A DNA stretch of 64,000 nucleotides, from positions 80,361,669-80,425,668 of the forward strand of contig CM042152.1 of the NCBI GenBank assembly GCA_023376005.1, in the 5' to 3' direction. This document shows positions 1 through 10,175 of this stretch, one piece after another. This stretch comes from Doryteuthis pealeii. Its lineage: Eukaryota; Mollusca; Cephalopoda; Myopsida; Loliginidae. The position numbers were made by a program, and so were the translations under genes. Within the stretch, counting starts at the first letter, position 1, and the number at the start of each line of letters is the position of its first letter. The notes under the pieces are model-generated. The model worked only from the letters and a program-made list of their open reading frames with translations. It was not told the DNA's origin and did no database searches.

Positions 1-696
1 TGGAATTTAAGCATCAAAATATAAAACCTATTATTATATGGGAAATATTAAAGAGATCAAATATCAGCCGAAGTTTAAATGATCCATGTTTCTTGTGTTT
101 ACAAGAAAAGTTAGCGATAAGTAGATTCCCGGATAGGAAAAATTTATTAAATAAGAAGGATGAATTTCTAGGGAAATGCTGTCATAAATTGCATAACTCA
201 TTAATGTATTATTAAGATTGATATAGATATAATATAAGACATGCATTAATTATTACAAAAAAATCTAACTTAAAGATTTATCAGAAGACTTGAATTTCAG
301 TAGTATACATAAGTAAGATATAAACAAGATGAATAATAAAAAAGAGGATAGGAGTAAAAATAGATGATAGATAGAATTACAAATTACTTTTGCCTGATGA
401 GCATACGGAAAACTAATCTTTAATTTCAAAGGAAAACAGTTTAGATTCAAAGACTAAAGTTTATTTTAGAAGACAAGTGAGAGAAATAAAAAATAATAAT
501 TCTAAACCAGACAAGTATATATAATATTAGCTACCTATAATTTTTAGTGCTCCTGAGGAAGGTGTACCTTGAACACCGAAATCGTGGCAGTGAGAAAAAC
601 TTTTCTACAACTATAAATGCTCTATATTTTACGAGATATATTGAGCCCTTTTGGATTAACTACTTATGCAACTGCAATGTAGTAACTTTATGATGA

Positions 697-697
<1 letters not shown>
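1..697. other. AT-rich stretch, no gene seen
   Basis: Both strands carry only short chance frames. The one structured spot is 553-581: CTGAGGA, an extra A, a GGTGT/ACACC stem, then GAAA. This resembles the central part of a hammerhead ribozyme, but stem I does not close and the cleavage base would be G, so it is not called as a ribozyme. Confidence 0.6.
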
Positions 698-731
<34 letters not shown>

Positions 732-770
732 ATATGGTGTGTTGTGTGTGTGTGTGTGTGTGTGTGTGTG
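698..770. repeat. (TA)n/(TG)n compound microsatellite
   Basis: Alternating TA to about 735 and then TG to 770, directly readable. Confidence 0.95.
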
Positions 771-935
771 CTCCCATAAATTTGGTATGAGCTCTCTAAT
801 TGGTAACTTAAATTAACTCTCATTACTAAGCATATAAGCAATGATCGTTTCCCCGGAAATGTGATCTCTCAGTGACCGTAAAATACATAAACAAACCTAT
901 GTACTTAATAGTTTAAAAACACCAGTCCCGCTACA

Positions 936-1066
936 GCTGTCAGTGGCCGAGGGGATAAGATATCAGGCTGCCAAACGGTCAGTCTGAGTCCGACCCTAGC
1001 CAAAGATAGTTATGTCTAGCCACAATGAAGAGGCGTGAAACGCCGAAACATGTGTCTGTGGATGAC

Positions 1067-1073
<7 letters not shown>
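936..1073 (+). mobile_element. SINE4: tRNA-like head with hammerhead-type 3' end
   Basis: The head has a good RNA polymerase III A box (TGGCCGAGGGG, 944-954) and a B-box-like block at 981-991 (AGTCTGAGTCC). The spacing suits a tRNA-derived promoter and the head resembles tRNA-Leu. The 3' part folds as a hammerhead (1020-1061), followed by TGTGGATGAC and a long (TA)n tail. Known parallel: the schistosome Sm-alpha SINE-like family also pairs a pol III promoter with a hammerhead. That this element is of the same kind is inference. A shorter relative ending in the same GTGGATGAC plus (TA)n lies at 28880-29027. Confidence 0.55.
1020..1061 (+). ncRNA. Hammerhead ribozyme-like fold (C3 changed to A)
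   Basis: Stem I is CCACA (1020-1024) with TGTGG (1057-1061), all five pairs intact. The core is ATGAAGA (1025-1031), which matches CUGANGA except for C3 to A. Stem II is GGCG/CGCC with loop TGAAA. GAAA follows at 1045-1048. Stem III is ACA/TGT with a two-base loop. The expected cleavage base is C1056, giving the classic GUC triplet. C3 pairs with G8 in active hammerheads, so this copy is probably inactive or weak. Confidence 0.6.

Positions 1074-1117
<44 letters not shown>
1074..1117. repeat. (TA)n tail
   Basis: Pure TA alternation between the 3' ends of SINE4 and an inverted SINE1. Confidence 0.95.
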
Positions 1118-1121
<4 letters not shown>

Positions 1122-1275
1122 AACTCTTCCGTATGAGCAGGATGCGACACAAGGTCAATTTCTTAAGCAGAGTTTAACAGCTTTGAATTCAGAATTTTCC
1201 TCCTCCTAGACTGATTACCTTGCCATGGTTAAAGAACTCAGTCTACCTTACTATTTACCCATAGATAGGGGGTAG
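1118..1275 (-). mobile_element. SINE1 copy, head truncated
   Basis: Read on the minus strand, this is the 3' half of the SINE1 family: the body (TCTAGGAGAAGGAAAACTC-like block), the block encoding TTAAGAAATTGACC, and the end near the (TA)n tract. The tRNA-derived head is missing. Confidence 0.75.
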
Positions 1276-1395
1276 AGTATTTGGAGAGTATTTATCTATA
1301 TCTATATAGTTCTTTTTTTTTTTATTACTATTGGAGAATTGAAAATAAAGTGTTCGGTTACGGGTATAAGATCTGCTTTGAAACCAATGGTAACA

Positions 1396-1680
1396 ATTGC
1401 ACTTTAAATGTATCGAACTGGATAGCAAATCTTATTATAATGGAGATTGTGTGCTTGTCTGCTTTTTGTCTGTAACAAAAATTACGTCACTACTTGCGTC
1501 ACTATACCCGAAATCGTCATAATTTGAACATGCAGCATTAGACAGTCCTCATTGTTTTTTTAAAATAAGTTTTAATAAATACATGACTGGTATTATATAT
1601 CTATATATAGTTTGTTTTATTTTAATACATATTTAAAGTTTACATTTCAAATTGTTTTTATTTTTTAACCCTTTAATGAA
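1396..1680 (+). mobile_element. Chimeric Helitron fragment (H2 5' end, H1 body)
   Basis: A 5' end of H2 type (TCTTATTATAATGGAGATTG) runs into an H1-type body (TTTTTGTCTGTAACAAAAA onward) and stops at CCTTTAATGAA without a Helitron 3' hairpin. A ~35 bp block beginning CAATTGCACTTTAAAT precedes it at about 1396 and recurs just after it at 1681. Copy B has the same structure at 4660-4981. Confidence 0.55.
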
Positions 1681-1717
1681 CAATTGCACTTTAAATATAT
1701 CGAACTGAATAGCAAAC

Positions 1718-1915
1718 CTTATTATTATAATGGAGATTGTGTGCTTGTCTGCCTGTAACCGAAAGTTGTTCTTTTTTTTTCGATTGTACTCCCCTCAGTT
1801 TAAAATCCTTTTATCTGCGTTCTTATTTAGTTTTATTAGTGTTTCTAATTTCATATGATATTTTATTGCATCAAAATTTAAATAATTGCAATCGGAGGGT
1901 GCATATATTTGTTAG
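1718..1915 (+). mobile_element. H2 Helitron, internally deleted
   Basis: It starts with the H2 5' sequence (TTATTATAATGGAGATTGTG) and ends with the H2 3' part (CGGAGGGTGC hairpin half, then TTAG instead of CTAG). About 440 bp of the interior present in the copy B equivalent is missing, with short AAA microhomology at the junction near 1763. Confidence 0.6.
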
Positions 1916-2073
1916 CACTAATAATTTTTAAACATATATTTGATCTATAAATGAGACCTTAACAGATACTAATTGCAATGCCAATAAGGGGATACTGTTC
2001 AATCCATAAAGCTCCAGACCTGACCTCTCTCTAGCAGATACAGCTTAGAGCCATACCCAGGGCACCGACGTAG

Positions 2074-2532
2074 AGAAGTATGTCAGCTAGTATATGTAAT
2101 GTAGTTTGATATATTTATAAATATAGAGTGTTCAGTATCAGTAATGCATATGTAGATCTAAGTTAGGATAGTATTGACACAGAGTCAACAGTGCTTGGTG
2201 ACTGTCTGTTTCTCACCTAGACAGTCATGGGGCGAATGATCGCATACAGTAATAATCTTCATACAATGACTGCTATTTACACAGTAGCATTACAACCAAC
2301 AAATCCTTCATCAGATGATGACCCGGGTTCAGGCATGGTTTTCGGGGCCGAAGCATCATTACCACTAACCCAGAGCGCCCCAGCGGTATCTCACAATACC
2401 ACCAGACTTTGTCGGTTGATGTCACAATATAAGGACTGCCATATCACGCTGATGCGTTAGAGCTTCTCCTGGATCTTTTTTTAAGTATTTCCTCTTATCG
2501 GTGGAGAAAGTCCAAGTTTAGACAAAATGCCA
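2074..2532. other. Segment present only in duplication copy A
   Basis: Copy B runs straight from the equivalent of 2073 to that of 2533. The segment has an open frame of 77 codons (2227-2460, plus strand) that starts ATGGGGCGAATG and resembles nothing I recognise. Just before it is a short inverted repeat (GACTGTCTG / CTAGACAGTC). No target-site duplication is evident at its edges. Confidence 0.6.
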
Positions 2533-2955
2533 AGGTGAGTTGGTAATAAATCCCTGGCATCCGACTTCGATGGGAAATACATTTGTTATCCATGCCGTTC
2601 TGACGCATTGTTTCACGTAGGTCTTCATATTTTTGCAACTTCCGCTGATGGGCCCAATCAGGATGAAATTCTGTGGTAAAACCACGCTGTTAAATATATT
2701 CCACACGTTATCTGATGGAGATGTGTACAGACATTGGAAGACGGTGAATAGAATGACAGAATGAATGATAATAGAATCAGATAACAATACGAAATTAGAA
2801 AACAGAAAGAAGTTAATATATTTATAAACCAAAAACTACGTCAAGCTTTGTCATGCAGAGCTTACATCAAACCAATACATGCATATGTGTGCGAAATATA
2901 TATGCGCCTGCATGTCTATGCCTCAGTGCGTGAGTATTTGTGTGTGGCATAGTGT

Positions 2956-3450
2956 AGGTCGATTTCCGAACTTTAACGTCTCTCATGTGGCAAAAGTTGC
3001 AAATTAACATAGAGAATTATCACATATTTTTCTTCAAAACTTTGCTTTCATTTGAGGAAATAGATTTCAATCCTTTAAAATGTTATCACTGTTACAGCTT
3101 AATTATTAGGTAAAAAAAAGCAGCATATCGGAGGTGTCGATGGTGATGGGGGGTATATTTTCAATTTGAATTCTAGTTATATTTTATTTGTTTCGTTTAA
3201 AATGCCAACCTTTTCTGTTTTAAATATTGAAATTGCTAAATTTTCCAACCAATTTCTCGGCCAAATGTTGCAAAAACAAGAATTTTTTGGTGCATTTTAA
3301 TAAACGATATTTGATGCTATTTCTTTAAATAATGGTGCAAGTAAGAGATCTAGTTTTTGATATTAGTACTCATTATATCAACACACAACTTTCGCTGTTT
3401 GAGAGAATTTGATATTCATTTAAAGTGAAAAAATCAAACCTATCCTCTTG
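2956..3450 (+). repeat. Dispersed ~490 bp repeat, copy 1
   Basis: The same sequence is in copy B (6195-6690) and, more diverged, at 56910-57400. Shared blocks include CATGTGGCAAAAGTTGCAA, ATCGGAGGTGTCGA and AACTTTCGCTGTTTGAGAG. No coding frame, and termini are not defined. Confidence 0.75.
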
Positions 3451-3526
3451 TATATTGTGTATACGTGAGTGTATGATACTATTATGTGTATGCGTACGTG
3501 TATGTGTATGTGTATATGTATGTATT

Positions 3527-3780
3527 GACCCAACTCCTCATCCACTGGCAGGGTGTGACACAAGGTCAATTTTTAAGCGGATTAAATCAGATTGAAATCA
3601 GAGTTTTACTTCTCCTAGACTGGTTCTCTAACCTAGACTAAAGAGCCCAGTCTGTCCTACTATTTTATTTATTGCTGAAGGGAGAAAATCAGTTCATGCC
3701 TTTTCCCTAAGACATTAGTGTGAAGTGAAACACAACCTTATCCAGGATTTGAACTTGTGTCACCGATTCCATTTCGCCAG
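3527..3780 (-). mobile_element. SINE1 copy joined to R600
   Basis: A minus-strand SINE1 with its 3' part at the left and its tRNA-derived head (CCAGGATTTGAACTTG, a B-box complement) at the right. It is cut in the head at the junction with R600. The copy B equivalent is 6769-7018. Confidence 0.75.
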
Positions 3781-3784
3781 TTTG

Positions 3785-4197
3785 TTTTGTTTTACGGCAT
3801 ATCAACCTCGGTGGGTCATTTAATGCGGATAAAGTTTGAAATAAATCCATTCTTAATGTATAAATCAGTTTTGTTTATAACTTACTATTTAACCGTAAAT
3901 GGGAACCCTAACAGGTACTACCACTCCGGGTCAGAGTGGACCTGAGAGCAATGGCGATGAAGGGGTGCTCCACATTCCCAAACATCCAAACATCCAGAAC
4001 TGAAACCTCACTCTCAGATAGAGTTTAACGTCGTTCCAGGACATGAAGACTCTCAATCACCGCCTTCTAGCACATATATGATAAAAATGGTTAAGGGTTT
4101 GCTATAAGGGCAATAGTGTCGAGACAATCATATAGGTGCTAGGGCTTGACGTGACCAGGCCGATTGATCAGAGGGGACCTCTCGACCGCCTAAGAGG
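3785..4197 (-). mobile_element. R600 repeat copy
   Basis: It begins with the tail hairpin complement (ACGGCATATCAACC...GGTCATTTAATGC) and continues through the family's CTAACAGGTACTACCACT and CATATAGGTGCTAGGGC blocks before breaking near the gap. Confidence 0.8.
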
Positions 4198-4210
4198 AGA
4201 AAAGAGAGAG

Positions 4211-4310
4211 NNNNNNNNNNNNNNNNNNNNNNNNNNNNNNNNNNNNNNNNNNNNNNNNNNNNNNNNNNNNNNNNNNNNNNNNNNNNNNNNNNNNNNNNNN
4301 NNNNNNNNNN
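4211..4310. other. Assembly gap, 100 N
   Basis: Exactly 100 N, the conventional size for a gap of unknown length. It separates the two duplication copies. Confidence 0.99.
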
Positions 4311-4386
4311 AAAAAGAAGAGAGATAAACACGCGTAATGATATTACTTGTTCCCAAGAATTTGCTCACTAACAAGCAGTTTTCAGA

Positions 4387-4575
4387 ATGATGTTCCGCCC
4401 TTTATGGTTTTGTTTGGCTTTCTTTATACTTTTCTCATACGGAGTTGGAAAACATAGGGGAAAAATTGAAAAAAAGCAAAAAGGACTAGTGGAGAATGCT
4501 TCAGAAGAAAGCAAACAAATATTTGAAATATTAAATGAAGAAAAAAAAAACGAAGTATCAAATTTCAAAAGTTAA
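4387..4575 (+). CDS. Small open frame with a signal-peptide-like start (hypothetical)
   Basis: This is a 62-codon frame in unique sequence between the gap and duplication copy B. Residues 2-20 are strongly hydrophobic and aromatic (FRPLWFCLAFFILFSYG), as in a signal peptide or membrane anchor. The rest is short, hydrophilic and rich in Lys and Glu. It ends at an ordinary stop. No homologue comes to mind. It could be a secreted peptide, a first exon read past its splice site, or chance in AT-rich DNA; chance is the default. Confidence 0.2.
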   Translation: MMFRPLWFCLAFFILFSYGVGKHRGKIEKKQKGLVENASEESKQIFEILNEEKKNEVSNFKS

Positions 4576-4981
4576 ATACTCAGAAGAAAATGTCGCGAAA
4601 TAATTGAAAATAAAGTGTTCGGTTACGGGTATAAGATCAGCTTTTGAAACCAATGGTAACAATTGCACTTTAAATGTATCGAACTGGATAGCAAATCTTA
4701 TTATAATGGAGATTGTGTGCTTGTCTGCTTTTTGTCTGTAACAAAAATTACGTCACTGCTTACGTCACTATACCCGAAATCGTCATAATTTGAACATGTA
4801 ACATTAGACAGTCCTCATTTGTTTTTTAAAACAAGTTTTAATAAATACATGACTGGTATTATATATCTTTATATAGTTTGTTTTATTTTAATACATATTT
4901 AAAGTTTACATTTCAAATTGTTTTATTTTTTAATCCTTTAATGAACAATTGCACTTTAAATGTATCGAACTGAATAGCAAA

Positions 4982-5620
4982 TCTTCTTATTATAATGGAG
5001 ATTGTGTGCTTGTCTGTCTGTAACCGAAACTATATCACTACTCAAGTCACACTTTCTTTAGTTATTTATGTCACATTCCATGATTCTATTTTTATTTAAC
5101 CCTCAATTATAATAATAAAATTGTTTTACATTAATAATACTGTTGGCTTTATCTCCATACTAATAACATGCAAGTGTATTCATATATACAACAAAATACT
5201 GGTTTACAGTGTGAATGGGAAGGCTAATTTGCATATTGATATAAAAAATTGATTTTAATAAATATGTACCTGATATTATTGATTTCTAATTGTTTAGTTT
5301 TATCTTAATGAAAATGAGCAAAAATCTCTTCAATAAATCTTAAAAGAAATTCATTAAGAAATAACTGTAATCTTATTCATTACTTCCTAATTCAACTAAA
5401 TAGTTAAATTAGGAAAAATTAGCAATGAAAGACGGGAGTGATAGAAAATAATGGAAGAGTTAGTTTCAAAGTTGTTCTTTTTTTTCGATTGTACTCCCCT
5501 CTGTTTAAAATCCTTTTATCTGCGTTCTTATTTAGTTTTATTAGTGTTTCTAATTTCATATGATATTTTATTGCATCAAAATTTAAATAATTGCAATCGG
5601 AGGGTGCATATATCTGTTAG
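4982..5620 (+). mobile_element. H2 Helitron, full length
   Basis: It starts A|TCTTCTTATTATAATGG and ends with the hairpin half CGGAGGGTGC, CATATATCTG and TTAG. At 639 bp it matches the 638 bp minus-strand copy at 59276-59913. It encodes no Rep/helicase protein, so it is non-autonomous. The 3' CTAG is mutated to TTAG. Confidence 0.7.
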
Positions 5621-6194
5621 CACTAATAATTTTCAAACATATATTTGATCTATAAATGAGACCTTAACAGATACTAATTACAATGCCAATAAGGGGATAC
5701 TGTTCAATCCATAAAGCTCCTGATCTGACCTCTCACTAGCAGATACAGCTTAGAGCCATACCCGGGGCACCTACGTTGAGTTGGTAATAAATCCCTGGCA
5801 TCCGACTTCGATGGGAAATACATTTGTTATCCATCCGTTTCTGACGCATTGTTCACGTAGGTCTTCATATTTTTTCAACTTCCGCTGATGGGCCCAATCA
5901 GGATGAATTCTGTGGTAAAACCACACTGTTAAATATATTCCACACGTTATCTGATGGAGATGTGTACAGACATTGGAAGACGGTGAATAGAATGACAGAA
6001 TGAATGATAATAGAATCAGATAACAATACGAAATTAGAAAACAGAAAGAAGTTAATATATTTATAAAACCAAAAACTACGTCAAGGCTTTGTCATGCAGA
6101 GCTTACATCAAACCAATACATGCATATGTGTGCGAAATATATGTGCGCCTGCATGTCTATGCCTCAGTGCGTGAGTATTTGTGTTGTGTATTAG

Positions 6195-6690
6195 TGTAGG
6201 TCGATTTCCGAACTTTAACGTCTCTCATGTGGCAAAAGTTGCAAATTAACATAGAGAATTATCACATATTTTTCTTTAAAACTTTGCCTTTTTGAGGAAA
6301 TAGATTTCAATCCTTTAAAATGTTATCACTGTTACAGCTTAATTATTAGGTAAAAATCAGCATATCGGAGGTGTCGATGGTGATGGGGGGTATATTTTCA
6401 ATTTGAATTCTAGTTATATTTTATTTGTTTCGTTTAAAATGACAATCTTTTCTGTTTTGAATATTGGAATTGCTAAATTTTCCAACCAATTTCTCGGCCA
6501 AATGTTGCAAAAACAAGGATTTTTTGGTGCTTTTTAATAAACGATATTTGATGCTATTTCTTTAAATAATGGTGCAAGTAAGAGATCTAGTTTTTGATAT
6601 TAGTACTCATTATATCAACACACAACTTTCGCTGTTTGAGAGAATTTGATATTTATTTAAAGTGAAAAAATCAAACCTATCCTCTTGTAT
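6195..6690 (+). repeat. Dispersed ~490 bp repeat, copy 2
   Basis: The copy B equivalent of 2956-3450, with scattered substitutions and small indels. Confidence 0.8.
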
Positions 6691-6768
6691 ATTGTGTATA
6701 CGTGAGAGTATGATACTATTATGTGTATGCATGCGTGTAGGCGTATGTGTATATGTATGTATTGACCC

Positions 6769-7018
6769 AACTCCTCATCCACTGGCAGGGTGTGACACAA
6801 GGTCAATTTTTAAGCGGATTAAATCAGATTGAAATCAGAGTTTTACTTCTCCTAGACTGGTTCCCTAACCTAGGCTAAAGAGCCCAGTCTGTCCTACTAT
6901 TTTATTTATTGCTGAAGGGAGAAAATCAGTTCATGCCTTTTCCCTAAGACATTAGTGTGAAGTGAAACACAGCCTTATCCAGGATTTGAACTTGTGTCAC
7001 CGATTCCATTTCGCCAGT
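6769..7018 (-). mobile_element. SINE1 copy (duplication copy B)
   Basis: The same insertion, truncation and junction as 3527-3780, so it predates the duplication or allelic split. Confidence 0.75.
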
Positions 7019-7021
7019 TTG

Positions 7022-7480
7022 TTTTGTTTTACGGCATATCAACCTCGGTGGGTCATTTAATGCGGATAAAGTTTTGAAATAAATCCATTCTTAATGTATA
7101 ATCAGTTTTGTTTATAAACTTACTATTAACCGTAAAGGGACCCTAACAGGTACTACCACTCCGGGTCAGAGTGGACCTGAGAGCAATGGCGATGAAGGGG
7201 TGCTCCACATTCCCAAACATCCAAACATCCAGAACTGAAACCTCACTCTCAGATAGAGTTTAACGTCGTTCCCAGGACATGAAGACTCTCAATCACCGCC
7301 TTCTAGCACATATATGATAAAAAGGGTTAAGGGTTTGCTATAAGGGCAATAGTGTCGAGACAATCATATAGGTGCTAGGGCTTGACGTGACCAGCCGATT
7401 GATCAGAGGGGACCTCTCCAACCGCCCTAAGAGGGGTGTTGCATGTCATGGACTGCTCATCCACCAGGATTCTGTATCAC
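7022..7480 (-). mobile_element. R600 repeat copy
   Basis: The equivalent of 3785-4197, extending further into the GTCATGGACTGCTCA block that is lost at the gap in copy A. Confidence 0.8.
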
Positions 7481-7498
7481 ATTAGCAAGAGGTTTGTT

Positions 7499-7705
7499 TT
7501 GGTTTCTTTGTTTAATGGCATATAAACCCTCATGGTTTATTTAATACCAAAGCCATCCTTGCAGGAGAACAGTAGTGGTACTATTTAACCCATAACTGGG
7601 GGGGGGGAGAGGGTATTCATCTAAAACTGAATCTGATAGCACGACTTTGAACTCACTGTGATGTAGCTGTCCAATATGTTATGCCACTATGTCACATGGA
7701 CTCTT
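7499..7705 (-). mobile_element. SINE5 copy
   Basis: In minus sense: a head near the right end, a body with GGTTAAATAGTACCACTAC-type sequence, and a 3' hairpin tail read here as TTTAATGGCATATAAACC. Relatives are at 21785-21955 and 45590-45745. Confidence 0.55.
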
Positions 7706-7904
7706 CTTTCGCATATGAAATCTGTGTGACATTTAAACATGGCAGATCTTAAGAACTTTTTTGCACTTACTTAAGAAGAACAGTGAAGAGTTCCACAAAT
7801 CGATTTTTAAGTATTGAATTATATAATCTAAATCAGTAAAATTCAATAAGTAAATCTACTTTTCCTCATTATAAACATAAAATCACAAACATAATTTGAC
7901 TCCC
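7706..7904. other. AT-rich, nothing recognised
   Basis: No repeat terminus, frame or RNA fold that I can support. Confidence 0.5.
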
Positions 7905-8335
7905 AAACGACCCGTTAGAGAGCCCCCCTCCGATCAATCGGCGGGTTACGTCAAGCCCTAGCACCTATATGATTGCCCCAACCCTATTGCCCTTATTGCA
8001 ACTCCCAACCCCTTTTTATCATATGGATGCTAGAAGGCAGTGGCTAAGGGTCTTCATGTCCTGGGTATGATGTTAAACTCTATTTGATGGTGAAGTTCCA
8101 ATTCTGGAGCTTTGGGGAATGTGGGCACCCCTTCATTCCCATTACTTCCAGGTCCACTCTGAACCGAAGTGGTAGTACCTGTTAGGGTCCTATCTATGGG
8201 TTAAATAGAAAAAATGGGTTTAATACAAATTGAGTACCCATCAAGAATGAGTAAAACAAAAACATCTTCGGCATAAAATGACCCAATGGGTTGACATGTC
8301 AACCAACCAACCAACCAACCAACCAAGCCAACAGC
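7905..8335 (+). mobile_element. R600 repeat copy with (CAAC)n tail
   Basis: Family blocks run from GATCAATCGGCGGGTTACG to the 3' tail, ending in a (CAAC)n tract at about 8300. The inner hairpin half is mutated (AATGGGTTGACATG). Confidence 0.75.
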
Positions 8336-8504
8336 CAGCCAATCAACCAGCCAATTTTGAAAGAATAGTTACAGAAAACTGAAAGAGTTGCCATAGCAAA
8401 TCTATCCATATATAAAGGGCAGTTGTGTAAATCTGTATGTCCGGAGGAAACTTCAAAAGTAAAACAATTAACGACAAAGTAAATATATATACACATTAAA
8501 TATC

Positions 8505-8765
8505 ACCAATTTTGGAGCTCAGGGAATGTGGAGTACCCCTTCATCATCATTGCTCCCTGATCCACTTTAATCCGGAGTGGTAGTACCTGTAAGGGTATCA
8601 TCTATGGGTTAGTTAGAAAAAAAATGAGTTTGAAAAAAAAGGGTATAAAAAAATTGAATACCCAAGAAGAATGAATAAAACAAAATGTCTTTGGCATAAA
8701 ATAACCCAACAAGGGTTGACATGCCGTAAAACCCAACCAACCAGCCAACCAACCAACCCAAACGA
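8505..8765 (+). mobile_element. R600 repeat copy, 5' truncated
   Basis: Only the 3' half remains, from the GGAATGTGGAGTACCCC block to GGGTTGACATGCCGTAAAAC and a (CCAA)n tail. Confidence 0.75.
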
Positions 8766-9044
8766 CTCATTCAATCCGGAAATCGTGTTTTTATCGGTTA
8801 AAATTTCTCAGCGCCGCTGTTATTGATTTTGCCTGAAACCAAATTGTTTCTTACACTCTTTGTTGTCTGGTGACATCATCGATAGAAAGGCATGAGAATG
8901 TGTCAGTCTTAAGCCGAGAGTTATTCAAAAGTCATTTTACATTGTTATTGTAAACAATGATAAGAATTTCTCCATCAAAAAAGGTTTCTTGATGGAATTC
9001 AAAGATCGACCGACCAAACAGTACAGAAACATTATCTCAAAGAG

Positions 9045-9240
9045 TTAAGCGCCCTGTCGCTGAGACGTTAGAATACACCGACTGCATCTCTGCAGAGGGG
9101 TAAGACTCCCCCAATGGGCCACCTGTTGGCCGTGGGTGGCGACCCGTGATACTTAAGGATTGAACCCAGGTGGCTGAGCAGTCCATGACATGCAACACTC
9201 CACTTTGGCCCTTACTTTTGGGAGGAGGGTCTTATATATC
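9045..9240 (+). mobile_element. R600 repeat fragment, 5' end
   Basis: Holds the family's 5' blocks (CGCTGAGACGTTAGAATACA, CTCTGCAGAGGGGTAAGAC, GTGGGTGGCGACCCGTGAT) and is truncated 3'. Confidence 0.7.
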
Positions 9241-9289
9241 ATAAAAAAACAATAGCCACCAATGAATGTCAGTTTTCAAATATTTACTT

Positions 9290-9870
9290 AGCTATCTGTT
9301 GGCTGGGGCATTAGAATACACCGACTGCACCTCTGCAGAAGGGTAAAAAAAACTCCCCCAATGGGCCACCTATTGGTTGTGGTGAGAGCTGTGATGGTTA
9401 AGGATAGAATCCTGATGGCTGGGCACTGCTTAGCCACCAGGTCCTTACTTAGACTAGATGGTCGGTCAGAGAGGCCCCCACCAATCAATCGGATGGTCAC
9501 ATTAAGCCCTAGCACCTATATGATGGTTCCAACCATATTGTCCTTATGGCAAGCTCCCAAACCTTTTTATCATACATGTGCTAGAAGGCGGTGGCTGGGG
9601 GTCATGTCCTGAGTATGACATTAAATTCTATTTGATGGTGAGGTTCCAGCTCTGGATGTTTGGGGAATGTGTAGCACCCCTTCATCACCATTGCTCCCAG
9701 GTCCACTCTGACCCGGAGTGGTAATACCTGTTAGGATCCCATCTATGGATTAAATAAAAAATGTGTTTATAAAAAAATGAGTATCCATTAAGAATGAATT
9801 TATTTCAAAACTTTGCTGGCATTAAATGACCTACTGAGGTTGATATGCCGTAAAACAAAACAAAACGAAA
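9290..9870 (+). mobile_element. R600 repeat, near full length
   Basis: One of the most complete copies: 5' GGCTGGGGCATTAGAATACA to 3' GTTGATATGCCGTAAAACAA and a short A-rich tail. No protein frame. The head does not read clearly as tRNA, 5S or 7SL, so the class is uncertain (a long SINE or a non-autonomous LINE satellite). Confidence 0.75.
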
Positions 9871-10109
9871 TCGAAGAGTTAAAAAAGGGAGGTAAACCGA
9901 TAAAGAAACATAAAGATGATTTAAGTCATTATGATCGATTAAGTACGAGGATGGGCCAAAAAGTAATACCATTTTGTTTAGGACAGGAACATGTATCATA
10001 CATCAAAATGAAACTGGATCACATCCCTCCTACTCGATACAGTCACCGTTTCTTTCAATAGCAATGTTCCACCTTCGAATGAGAACATCTATCCCTGCCC
10101 CGTAAAATC

Positions 10110-10175
10110 CTACAACAAGGATGGTTTTGGCATTAAATAACCTACGAAGGTTGATATGCCATTAAACAAAGAAAC
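10110..10175 (+). mobile_element. Isolated SINE 3' hairpin tail
   Basis: Only the shared 3' module: GGCATTAAATAACC, a short loop, GGTTGATATGCCATTAAAC. Confidence 0.6.

Larger units (their letters stand above)
1337..4197 (+). repeat. Long direct duplication, copy A
   Basis: Nearly identical in order and orientation to 4602-7434, apart from small indels and two large presence/absence blocks. Copy A lacks about 440 bp found in copy B (5030-5470) and has about 460 bp (2074-2532) that copy B lacks. It ends just before the 100-N gap. It may be a true segmental duplication or two haplotypes placed in series by the assembler. Confidence 0.85.
4602..7434 (+). repeat. Long direct duplication, copy B
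   Basis: The partner of 1337-4197, offset by about 3265 bp at the start. It is continuous across the gap side and keeps the full-length H2 Helitron that is deleted in copy A. It continues past 7434 into more R600 sequence. Confidence 0.85.

Noticed and set aside
2300..2330. Hammerhead on the minus strand (CTGATGAAGG)
   Set aside because: No GAAA within range and no stem.
4128..4374. Open frames across the N gap
   Set aside because: They consist mostly of undefined residues from N bases.
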